NCBI GenBank assembly: GCA_002811675.1
Contig: PDIM01000067.1
Span: 107,762 to 129,751, forward strand
Source: Ichthyosporea sp. XGB-2017a
Taxonomy: Eukaryota > Opisthokonta > Ichthyosporea
Length of the DNA: 21,990 nucleotides
Reading direction: 5' to 3'
A program made the position numbers and the translations under genes. The stretch's first letter is position 1; every line of letters starts with the position of its first letter. This document shows, in pieces, positions 1-9,400 of the stretch. The notes under the pieces were generated by a model. That model saw only the letters and a program-made list of their open reading frames with translations. It was not told the origin of the DNA and searched no databases.

Positions 1-233
1 AGAAGAAGAAGAAGAAGAAGAAGAAGAAGAAGAAGAAGAAGAAGAAGAAGAAGAAGAAGAAGAAGAAGAAGAAGAAGAAGAAGAAGAAGAAGAAGAAGAA
101 GAAGAAGAAGAAGAAGAAAAAGAAGAAGAAGAAGAAGGAGAAGAAGAAGAAGAAGAAGAAGAAGAAGGAGAAGAAGAAGAAGAAGAAGAAGAAGAAGAAG
201 AAGAAGAAAAAGAAGAAGAAGAAGAGAAGGGAA
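1..233. repeat. GAA/TTC triplet microsatellite in a purine-only tract
   Basis: Bases 1 to about 225 are an almost pure AAG triplet repeat, and the first pyrimidine of the window is at 234. Four single-base interruptions keep the period: G to A at 119 and 209, A to G at 138 and 168. The tract begins at the window edge, so its true length is unknown. Its right end is about 110 bases before the first ATG of the next gene, so it lies in that gene's promoter or 5' leader. GAA/TTC tracts are known to form triplex DNA and to vary in length; any effect here is inference. Confidence 0.97.
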
Positions 234-345
234 TTAGTGAAAAGCGAAAAGTAGAAAGAAAAGGAAAAACGAAACATCGGTAACCAAAAAATATAAAAAA
301 AAAAAAAGAAACAACAAGAAGAAGGATTTGGATCAAGAAGGGATT

Positions 346-3300
346 ATGGTGTTGGTCTTAAGTCTGGGTGGAAGTGACTGCTTGAGTAGAGTCGCCTCCT
401 CGTCTTTGGGTAACTCGTCAAAGCGAATGAGAACAGCTTCAGTGTCCTTCATCTCTTATTTATCGCACAATATATTAGGATCATGTACTCGAGTAAGAGA
501 GCACCATCGTTTGACGTTTATTCAAACAGTCGCAACAACAACGAGAAAAAGAACAGCGAGTGTGTATAGTCTGCATTGTTTATCCTCCTCCTCCTCCTCC
601 TCCTCCTCCCTGTGTGAATCAACATTGTCGTCATTATCATTTTCTCGCGGGATATCCAGTGGACGAAAAAGTTTTAGATCTGCTGCTGACGCTGCTGAAG
701 CTGCTGCTGCTTCCACAACCAGTGCGCGTTCGAGCACACCTCGGGAGGAGATAATGAGTCTTTTGAAAAAGGCAAGCAATGATTTTAATGTTGTTCCGCG
801 TTTGAGGAATGCTTTTAAAGCAAGTTTGGATCCAAAACATGGGAAAGGCTTGAGTGGGAAGAGAAAGGGAAGGGGAAGAGGGGGTTCTGGGCGGCCACAC
901 TCTACGGCAGTGACTGGTGGTTGGGATAGGATGGACAGGAATCTGCACAAGCAACAGGAAGGGGTGTTGCGGGAGGGGAAAAGTGGATTCAAGATGCGAT
1001 TTTGCGATATGGAAGGCGTGAATGCAATTTTGAACCAAGGGGAGAAAAAAAACCTATACACGGAGAATCCATTGGAGGGTGATGTTTTTATGCATTGGTT
1101 GACTAGCAGTGTTGACGAATGTAAACTGCAGGGCAGCAAAACCTCGTCCGTGTATAAGGACAATGGTCACATGATTGGCGAGAGTGGAGAAGACGATCGT
1201 ACGTATGGTGGACTTGACGCAGCTAATAACAGGGAAGGTGGGAAGCGCAAGAGGTTCTTTGGGAAGAAAAGTGTAAATAGAGAAGAATCCGTGGGTGTAA
1301 ATGAAATGAAAAGTGTCTCATGCATGGGTGAAGTAGGGCAGGAAAATAGCAATGAGGATGAAGAGGTGTGGGAAATTGAAGTGGGGGAAGATGAGGAATT
1401 GAGACTTGATAGGCAGGATAAGAGTCCACAGAATATGTGGAACATGCTGAAGAAGAACCGCATGGCAAAGAGGTTTACTGTGAAGGACCTGGATGAGGAA
1501 GGGGATGATGTATTTGTCGAGGTAAATGATAATGACAATATACCAGATGAGATGGAAATAGTGAGTGGATGCAGAAACGATGGGAGGAAGCCATTGGCAA
1601 ACTTACAAACGTTGAGATTGAAACAGGCAGAGACGGCCGCGCAGTCTATGCAGGCCGATGGTGATTTGCCGATGTTAAAAAACCCCGACTTTTCAGAAGC
1701 GAAGCATGACGGAGCCTTAGATGAGGTTCCATTGTTGGGAGAAAACGATTTGGATGTCAAGGCTAGGACCCTTGGGAAGTTCTTGCATAGGGACTATTTA
1801 TCTTACTTCATGTATCAATATGAATTGAATGAACTGTCCCCGGATTTAAGGACTGTTGAAACGAAGGAACAACTTTCTAGGTTTTTAATTAATTTTGGTG
1901 AAAGGGCAAGGACTTTGGCTGATATGGTTTTTGCATTGAAAGTGTTGAATGGGGATATTTCTTGGTCCGACGATTTTAATGTTGAGAAACGGTTTAATGT
2001 TCTGAAAGAGATTGAGCAGCAGATAGCGGAAACTAGTTTGTTTAAAGAAGCCGGCACTCGAGCTTCGATTTTCTCGAATTATGTTACTCTTGTCCCTCAT
2101 CACCCTGAAGCTGCTGTAAATTGCGAATACTATATTGACCAGATTGCAAACGTCTATGCGCAGCCTTATCCAACACGATTCTACAGAGCCTTTTTTATTT
2201 ACTGTCGAAAGGTGATGTATTTGAATGAAAAAGACCGCGCTTTGTGGTATGGTTGGGCATGTGACTTGTACGATGATGCACTTAAACACAGGGTCTCAAC
2301 AGATTTTTTAAACAAACAAATGATGGCCTTATCTTTGATATATGGAAATACTGATAATGCAATTAAGCTTTTAAAAGAATTTTCCGAATACAAAGGTATG
2401 AGAGACTCCTGCTTTGCCATTCTTTGCAGTAGCTCTTACATATCGTCGAGGCCAAAGAAAAACTTTGAAGCGTTCGGCAAAGTGATTGATTATTTAGACG
2501 AAACAGGATATGATTTCCCGGCCCATCTCTGTGGAAAATTTTGTTTGAAAGTAGCGAAATTGAACCTTGTATACCCATTACGTAAAATGGTTGACGTCAT
2601 TGAAAGCCGAGATGGAACCAGAGCAAATCCTTTGATAAGAGCCTCCCTCATACACGCATTATGCACGCGAAGCGATTTAGAAAATGCCTTGCGAGAATTC
2701 AATATTTTATTAGCCTATTCTTCCCAAGCTGACGATGCGATAGAAAAAACACTGTCAACGCTTTGCACGCATATTGAAAATGCTGGTCGCTATGAATTGT
2801 TTGGTGCACTCCAAGATCTTATTTGCAGAAACGACAGGGTTGTTTCTCATACGGTTCTTGTGAATTTAATGAAACACTGTGAACACATCCCAAGTGTAAG
2901 CATTGCGGGTGCGCTAAAGTACGCTGTGTTATCAGGTAGTTTACGCCCTATGAACGAAGTTGAAAGACTTGGTGATAACGAAGGAATGCGTAAGAACAAA
3001 GAAATGTTTGATGCCGCGCTAGTGGGCGTAGAAAATGCCTATGGCAGCTCTTTGTTAGCTTCTCATGTTCTTGTAACAATGCATGATGCAATTGTTGGCC
3101 ACACGGGGCAAACGACCAGGACTGGTCAGTTTTGTATGCTGCTATGTGCAGTCAGTCGAATTGGAAACATGGAAGGTTATGGTAAAGATGCGTTCAAAAG
3201 AATGAAAGAGTTTGTGAGTGAATACGGTATTCTGGATACAGCCCAGCAGGAAAAAATGGCCCATTACATTGCACGGGTTATGTGTAAATACGACAAGGAT

Positions 3301-3783
3301 GTATCCAGTAGAAAATCTGAGAAGCCTCACATGCTTAACAAAGCATATGATATCAGTTATTTTAGAACTTGCAAGTTTGAAGATGCGTTTGACGAGTATT
3401 GCTCGAATCCCTTCCTCAAGTGTGTATATGTAGCAGGGATGATAAAGCACGCTCGTTATGGGGATTGGAAAAAGAAGAAATTGCGTGAGCGAGTGAGTGC
3501 CATAATGGATGGACTTGTAAAAGAAGCATTTCATAGCCGCGCGAGCGGCTCTTCTACAGAAATGATATGCTATGTATATGACACTTTAACTCGCTCTGGC
3601 TACATCGACCGACATGTTGGTATGGAAATGAATGGGTTTATTAAAATCCATGCTTTGGATTTTGAAAGGAATGGCTCAAAGAATGAATATCATATTTTGA
3701 AAACAGTTTTTCAGTTCTGCGAGAAAAGACGATCATCACGTAACAGCCCCACACAACACCCATTTAACTTTTTAAGCAAGTAA
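346..3783 (+). CDS. Large helical-repeat (PPR/TPR-like) protein, possibly mitochondrial
   Basis: This is an uninterrupted frame of 1145 codons. The first ATG after an in-frame TGA (238-240) is at 346. The first ~110 residues are rich in Ser, Thr and Arg with few acidic residues, which suits a mitochondrial presequence, and include a nine-Ser run (residues 80-88, TCC repeat) and Ala-rich stretches from GCT repeats near 681-713. Residues about 125-470 are charged and look disordered, with an acidic patch near 335-370. From about residue 480 to the end the protein is helical; segments such as the one encoded near 2640-2710 resemble a PPR/TPR helix-turn-helix (LIHALC...LENALREFNIL). That would fit an organelle RNA-binding protein, but no repeat array is clear enough to name the family. 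It converges with the deoxyhypusine hydroxylase gene. Confidence 0.85.
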   Translation: MVLVLSLGGSDCLSRVASSSLGNSSKRMRTASVSFISYLSHNILGSCTRVREHHRLTFIQTVATTTRKRTASVYSLHCLSSSSSSSSSLCESTLSSLSFSRGISSGRKSFRSAADAAEAAAASTTSARSSTPREEIMSLLKKASNDFNVVPRLRNAFKASLDPKHGKGLSGKRKGRGRGGSGRPHSTAVTGGWDRMDRNLHKQQEGVLREGKSGFKMRFCDMEGVNAILNQGEKKNLYTENPLEGDVFMHWLTSSVDECKLQGSKTSSVYKDNGHMIGESGEDDRTYGGLDAANNREGGKRKRFFGKKSVNREESVGVNEMKSVSCMGEVGQENSNEDEEVWEIEVGEDEELRLDRQDKSPQNMWNMLKKNRMAKRFTVKDLDEEGDDVFVEVNDNDNIPDEMEIVSGCRNDGRKPLANLQTLRLKQAETAAQSMQADGDLPMLKNPDFSEAKHDGALDEVPLLGENDLDVKARTLGKFLHRDYLSYFMYQYELNELSPDLRTVETKEQLSRFLINFGERARTLADMVFALKVLNGDISWSDDFNVEKRFNVLKEIEQQIAETSLFKEAGTRASIFSNYVTLVPHHPEAAVNCEYYIDQIANVYAQPYPTRFYRAFFIYCRKVMYLNEKDRALWYGWACDLYDDALKHRVSTDFLNKQMMALSLIYGNTDNAIKLLKEFSEYKGMRDSCFAILCSSSYISSRPKKNFEAFGKVIDYLDETGYDFPAHLCGKFCLKVAKLNLVYPLRKMVDVIESRDGTRANPLIRASLIHALCTRSDLENALREFNILLAYSSQADDAIEKTLSTLCTHIENAGRYELFGALQDLICRNDRVVSHTVLVNLMKHCEHIPSVSIAGALKYAVLSGSLRPMNEVERLGDNEGMRKNKEMFDAALVGVENAYGSSLLASHVLVTMHDAIVGHTGQTTRTGQFCMLLCAVSRIGNMEGYGKDAFKRMKEFVSEYGILDTAQQEKMAHYIARVMCKYDKDVSSRKSEKPHMLNKAYDISYFRTCKFEDAFDEYCSNPFLKCVYVAGMIKHARYGDWKKKKLRERVSAIMDGLVKEAFHSRASGSSTEMICYVYDTLTRSGYIDRHVGMEMNGFIKIHALDFERNGSKNEYHILKTVFQFCEKRRSSRNSPTQHPFNFLSK
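583..609 (+). repeat. In-frame TCC triplet repeat (poly-Ser)
   Basis: Nine TCC units in a row encode a Ser run in the N-terminal region of the helical-repeat protein. They lie in the presumed presequence or disordered segment, so length changes of whole triplets would probably be tolerated. Confidence 0.9.
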
Positions 3784-3795
3784 TTTTTAAGATAA

Positions 3796-3801
3796 AATAA
3801 A
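3796..3801 (+). terminator. Poly(A) signal AATAAA of the helical-repeat protein gene
   Basis: An exact AATAAA lies 12 bases after the stop codon at 3781-3783. It is the nearest hexamer and would give a very short 3' UTR. Confidence 0.6.
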
Positions 3802-4209
3802 GTTACATCTGCTTTGTGTTTTTGCTACTTGTACCTAAAAGAACTTGACAGAGGTTTAAAATATTTCTTATTTTTCAAGAATGTTCGGCCATATACATTC
3901 ATTCTTACTCGAATGCAGCTTTGTATTCAGTAGTAGTGCTTTATTTTGCTATTAGACCCAAAGTTCATAGTGTTTAATACAAAACTATAGCATCAAATTG
4001 CAAATTTGTGAAATGAAAGTCGAAATCGACTTTAGAAAATGTACTTTCGCTGGCTGAGGAGTATTTTTCACTTGCACAACCAAAGTTTAATTCAAAAGTG
4101 ATAGGTAAATTAAGGAGGTAGAATGCAACTACATGAGATCTATGAGGCCTTTTCCTGAAGGCGCACAACTGTGTACTTTTGTTAATATTAAATTAATCCG
4201 TATCGTGGC
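3802..4209. other. AT-rich intergenic region between convergent genes
   Basis: About 400 bases lie between two convergent stops. No convincing gene is seen; a 64-codon minus frame at 3974-4168 has no recognisable features. Minus-strand poly(A) candidates for the next gene are an ATTAAA (4086-4091) and an AATAAA (3940-3945). Confidence 0.6.
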
Positions 4210-5211
4210 TTAAGAGGCATTAACAGCGGAATCGCCCAATTTCGAAACTGTATCAGCATATTGGAAATCCCCACTTTGCTCGTATTCCAACATATCTAAG
4301 GCAACATCGCAACTTTCTTTAACAACACGCTCACCATCTTCTTGAAAGAGTTTCAACACGGGCATACACTCTTCAGTTGCGATGGATCCCAAAGCTTCCG
4401 CACATTCATGTCTCACCATACAGTTCTCATCCATTCGCTCCAAAGCTTTTACTAGACCCGGAACAGAAGCAGGGTGCTGCATCTGCCCAAGAACATAGCC
4501 AATCTCATGACGAAACAGCGCGCTCTGGCACCCAAAGCCATCCACAATCGCCAACACAGATTCTTCATCCCCACGATTACGCAAAGCAAACAGCGCGCGG
4601 TACCGTTTGAAAAGAGGCAATTCCTCATTCAAAAGCATTGTGCGCAGCTCGGTCGTTGCTTTGTCTTCAAACCCGGCAGGAGCTGGATCCACAGAGGAGT
4701 ACTGTGTCCCAATCACATTTTCCCCATCTTTGAGTGTCCCTTCTTCAATCTTCTTTTTCTTCTCCATATTAAACTTTACAAGGTCGACTGCAATCTGACA
4801 TGTCTCGGAGACCTCGATACAATCATCCTCTACATACTTTTCCAAAATCGGCAATGTCTCGGGTTCAGAAATAGCACCCAAAGCCTCGCCAGCCTCGTGA
4901 CGAACCATCGCCTCCTGGGAGCGGTCCTCCAATACCTTCACAAGAGAAGGGATGCTATAAGGGTCCTGCATCTGCCCCAGACAGTACGCCGCCTCATGCT
5001 TCAACAGCGCAGAATCATCTTCAAAAGTCTTTGCAATCCCATCAATCGCCTGCTGACCACCGATATTTTTCAGGGTAAACAAAGCGCGGAAACGCTCAGC
5101 CAAAGGCTTTTCAGAATCATTCAGAACCTTTGACAATTCCGGGACATGCTTCTTTAAATCTTCTGCCTCGCATGCCGCAGCAGTATTCGTTGGTACCATA
5201 TGCTCACCCAT
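4210..5211 (-). CDS. DOHH: Deoxyhypusine hydroxylase
   Basis: The 333-residue product is a HEAT-repeat di-iron enzyme that hydroxylates deoxyhypusine on translation factor eIF5A, the last step of hypusine formation in the cytosol. Two halves each carry two His-Glu iron-ligand pairs: H72-E73 and H105-E106 (motifs KHEAAYCLGQMQ and RHEAGEALG), then H235-E236 and H268-E269 (RHEIGYVLGQMQ and RHECAEALG). Both pairs have the 33-residue spacing of the human enzyme. The linker (about 148-182) is Lys/Glu-rich, as is usual. The start is the first ATG; a second Met at residue 5 is possible. Length is close to the family norm (about 300) and all eight ligands are present, so the enzyme should be active. 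It is head to head with the guanylate cyclase gene, with a 27-base poly(A) run about 150 bases upstream. Confidence 0.97.
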   Translation of the reverse strand: MGEHMVPTNTAAACEAEDLKKHVPELSKVLNDSEKPLAERFRALFTLKNIGGQQAIDGIAKTFEDDSALLKHEAAYCLGQMQDPYSIPSLVKVLEDRSQEAMVRHEAGEALGAISEPETLPILEKYVEDDCIEVSETCQIAVDLVKFNMEKKKKIEEGTLKDGENVIGTQYSSVDPAPAGFEDKATTELRTMLLNEELPLFKRYRALFALRNRGDEESVLAIVDGFGCQSALFRHEIGYVLGQMQHPASVPGLVKALERMDENCMVRHECAEALGSIATEECMPVLKLFQEDGERVVKESCDVALDMLEYEQSGDFQYADTVSKLGDSAVNAS

Positions 5212-6399
5212 TTCTTTCTTTCTGTCTTATATATCTAATCTGCCTGCTTGAAATACTTCCTCTTCCCTGATGTTCTTCCCATGTGATTTTCTTAAATAAA
5301 ATAATAAAGAAGGAGAAAAATAAAATAAAAATAAAATTAAAAGAAATATAAAAAAACAATGAAAAAAAAAAAAAAAAAAAAAAAAAAATAAAAAAAAAAA
5401 AAAAAAAACACAGCTGATTTATTTTTTCTATGAGAATTTCCATACTGAAAATATTTGTATGAAAAAATCTATAGTTAAAAATTTTCAATACAAAAGTTCC
5501 ATACATTTGATATTTTCAATAGAAATTCTGTGATTTTTCTCAATGCAAGATGGTACCGAGGGAAGGCTGTAAAGAGGAAGATGAACAAGTGAAGTGGACT
5601 GGAATTGAAAACTTGTGCTGTTGGAAGTGAAGATGCAGGGGAACTTAAAGATGAGGGTAAAGCCCTTTGTTGCCCTTTGGCGAACTAAAGGGTGATGGCG
5701 AAGTCAGAGAAGGAGGTATCTTCCAAGAATAGGTAAGGTGAATAGAGAAATGTGGGTCATGGGGGACTTTTTAGGCAGTCTTGCATTGAATCTTATCACC
5801 AAAAAGGAGTTATAGAAATTTCAGAGAGTTGCTTTACATGTGCGTTTCTCAAGTAAACATCATTGACCTCTGCTCGCTAAAAGTCAAGATAGAAAATTAG
5901 TACGGCATTTTAAAATAGCTGAGAAGGACGAAACAGGAGGCCAGCGCCCTCGTTCGCAGTTCGGTCTCCAACAGAAACGTCCTTAGTCTTATTTGTTCCA
6001 CTCTCTTTAATCTCTAAAAACAGAGCTACTAAGAGTGAAACTTTGTGCAAGAATGGGGCCCAATGAAGAGAGCGTAAAACACACAATGAGCTAGCACATA
6101 AACTGATAAGTGACAAAGACTACTAGAATGAACACCCGATATGCTACTTGACCCGCATTGGGGTGAAGATTTGTTGGAAGTCTTATCAGTTTAATGAGAT
6201 AGCTATACTGTAGCTTCATTATATTAGGTGTGAAGCCAGAGCAGATAGCTCTAGTACGTAGTATAAGATGGGAGAGGAGAGGGATGGAAGGATGGGAACT
6301 ATAAATAAGAGAACAGTTGCTTAACAAAAGGTTACGTAATTGAAAAAAAAAACCAAACGAAACGAAACGTGTCGGTTTTCTTTTTTTTTTTTTTTTGGG

Positions 6400-6438
<39 letters not shown>

Positions 6439-6484
6439 TTTGTTCTATTCTTTTTTTTTTTTTTTTTTTTCTTGTTGAAATTAG
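5212..6484. other. Long divergent intergenic region with A/T homopolymers
   Basis: This region separates DOHH (-) from the guanylate cyclase gene (+) and should hold both promoters. It contains A27 (5362-5388) and A19 (5390-5408) runs, then about 900 bases of ordinary AT-rich sequence without a convincing ORF on either strand, and finally the poly(T) tract. A good-looking donor (AATAG then GTAAGG, near 5732) follows a 12-codon frame from an ATG near 5697. Its phase would fit the acceptor at 6483-6484, but it encodes no signal peptide. The missing first exon of the cyclase should lie here, and I could not identify it. Confidence 0.6.
6381..6470 (+). repeat. Compound homopolymer T16-G5-T35 ... 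T20
   Basis: The T runs are at 6381-6396, 6402-6436 and 6451-6470, with GGGGG at 6397-6401. Read in frame it would give an absurd poly-Phe leader, so it is not coding. It could be the pyrimidine tract of an intron ending in TTAG at 6481-6484, or a place where the assembly is unreliable. Confidence 0.9.
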
Positions 6485-9400
6485 GAATCCTGTTCATCTG
6501 GCCGCCAATCTCACAGGACGAGATATTTCCGTAGTGGTGGAATGGGATAGGCCTCCCGTCGTGGACACTCTTGCGCATGCGAAGAAGATACGGGATGCGG
6601 CAGATCTGTACAGCGGGAGCAGTAGTAGTGGCAGCGGTGGAGTGAGCATGGGAATGGTTGTCACTCTACCAGATGAAACCGTGATTGCTGCAATGGACTA
6701 TGCGTTATCCAAAGGAATTCCTGTTGTCTCCATGAACAGTATCCCGGGCTCTTTTGACTTCAACTCAATGAACGCTCTACACATGCAGCACATATCACAG
6801 GATGAACAGTTTGCCGGTGAAGTGGCCGCTAAACGTCTTCAGAGCGAATATAAGGTAACACGATGTGTTTTTGGAGGCGGTGAGGCTAACAATGGCGGGA
6901 TACTCAGTAGAGCGGTAGGACTGAAGAACATTTTGGGGGACAATAATGTAAAGACGTTGTATATGGATGTCACTCATGTGGATTCCGCCGCGGCAGAAGT
7001 TGTTGCGCTAGTAAATGCTGATCCAACTATTGACTGCTTGATTTCCGGAGGTGGGAGTGTAGCAGAGGTGATGGACACTGGGTTGGGAATAATCTTAAGC
7101 TCCGGGCGAGTTATGAAAGCAGTCATATCGTTTGATGCGAACGATAAAGTGATAACATACTTAAAGAATGATCGCTTCTCTTTCGTAATAGATCAAGGTC
7201 AGATTGTACAAGGGGCTCACAGTGTGATGTACATGTATCTATATCTAATGACAGGCCTTCGCATCATCAACAAAAGAGTGGATTCCGGTCCCCAGTTCCT
7301 AACCAAGGCCAATATCAACAGTTTCATATGTACGGCTGCTTTGGCGTTTAATCATCACAAATCCGAATGTTCGTTCAATAACCAAAATAATGGGGCTCTG
7401 ACTGAGGGTACAGGCGGGAGTGAGAACACAACTGGTGAGTGCCCATGTGTGAACAATCAAAATTGTCCAGCCACAGAAACATGTCCGGCCATTGATCCAG
7501 GAAAAATCAATATTCACGTGACCATTGATTCCATAACAGGTGTGGAGTTTTGGAGCGGAATTCTACTTGGGGTAGAGCACGCGAAACGGGATTTAAAAGT
7601 AAATGTGACATATTCTAGTTACGATCAATACTCAACCGCTGCCCATGTAGCTGCGATTCAAAGAGCGATAGATTCAAAGGCAGACGCACTAGTTGTTTCC
7701 ATTCCAGATGATGACGTTTACACAATCGATACGGAGGAAGCTCGTCCTGTAAAATTTGCAGTAGAGAGGGCACTCGCTGCAGGTGTCAAGGCCTTGGCCA
7801 TCCAGAAAGGTGAACGGACACAGGCGGCATTAAGCAGTAAAGGTCTGTTCACTTTTGTGGGCGAAGATACGAAGACCTCTGCAGAGAGTATGGCAGCCTT
7901 GCTGGCGACCAAATCGTATTCAAAAATTTTAATAGTAACCACATCGTCGTCTGTTAAACAACGTACGCAGACATTTAGAGACAAACTGGTCTCTCTTTTA
8001 GGGTTGAATACGGCATCGAATATGCTACTGAGCCAATTTGATTCCACGACCAACCCAAATGGTATATTGGTTAAAGTCAGTCCCTTTGATGCAACTACGG
8101 CACGGGTAGCGATAAAGAGCGCAATTATTGAAAACCCAGGCGTTCAGGCAATCGTGGCAATGGACAGTGGCGCCTTTAACCCAACCATTAGCGCACTTAA
8201 ACTGGTCGACAAGGCTAACGGGTTCCCAAGGGCCATTTCGTTAAATAGCGGCAATGGTCTCCCTGTTTATGCATTCGATGTGCAATCAGATACTCTAGCT
8301 GAAATACGTTCTGGCAATGTGCTGGCCGGAAGTGATCAACAACAATACCTTCAAGGATATCTAGGGGTGTACTTTGCGTTCATGGAAGTGGTTACTGGAA
8401 CGAGAGTGGCGTCTTTGGTTCGTTCGGGCCCAGTAATGGTATCCACGGGAGCTGAAGCTTTGGCTCGGGAATGCGCAGCAAAAAACCTACGTAATATCCA
8501 CTGCCCATGTGCGGATGGTAGTGGCACGAGCAATAATGCAGACATGTGCTACCAATGCTTGCCTGGATGGTATGATTCGGATGGCGTGTCTTCCACAAAT
8601 TGTGTACAATGTTTGGTTGGTAATATTTGCCCTGGATTTGGCACAACATCTGCTACCTTGCAGCCATGCTCAACAGCCACAGTTCCTGGATTGGTTACAT
8701 GCCCTGCGAGTAGCTCGGATCTAGTTCTTATTATCATCATTGCGGTGGCATCTTCTGTTGCCTTGTTCTGTGTTTGTGTGGTATTCTTTTTCGCCTACCG
8801 TAGAATACAAACAAAAGCGGCAATCAATGCCATGCTATGGGTTATTGAAGAGAATGACTTACAGGAAGACACGTATAGCCCTGCCCATCCTGTTAATACT
8901 AATATATTAACCAAAGGCTGTGATGATTTTGATCTCAATCTCAGTTTAGAAGAATCAACGAAAAGTCATGGTGAAAGAGCCGTATTTGGAAAGATCTTTG
9001 GTCGCACTATGTTCTATCGAGGTGAACGGGTGATTATCCGAGACTTGGAAGCGAAACGTATGCAAAAAGGGACATTTACAAATGTAGAAAATTCTAAGTG
9101 TATTAATTTAAATCGTGATTTAAAACAAGAAGCCCATGCGGTGTTTTCGCTGTCGCACATAAATGTAAACGCATTTATAGGCGCAACAACTCGAACCACG
9201 AACAAATGGTTTTATTTGGTGTGGGCCTATTGCCAAAAGGGAAGCCTCAAAGACATTTTAAGAAATCAATCTATTGACATGGACTGGTACTTTCGGTTTT
9301 CAATAGCGCAAGATATAGCCCAAGGCCTGGAGTACTTGCACAAGGCAATCGGGGTTAGGTACCACGGATCATTGACACATGACAAGGTGGTAATGGACAA

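Noticed and set aside
522-1163. 213-codon minus frame inside the helical-repeat protein gene
   Set aside because: It is the antisense shadow of a long real gene; its poly-Glu comes from the TCC repeat read backwards.
5204-5506. Poly-Phe minus frame upstream of DOHH
   Set aside because: It is the translation of the A27/A19 homopolymers, with no family features.
5697-5734. 12-codon first exon joined to 6485 for the guanylate cyclase
   Set aside because: The splice phase fits, but it supplies no signal peptide and not the missing first strand; a one-in-three phase match is weak.
6369-6482. Poly-Phe leader as the N-terminus of the guanylate cyclase
   Set aside because: It starts at GTG, consists of homopolymer codons and is not a credible signal peptide; more likely intron or assembly artefact.
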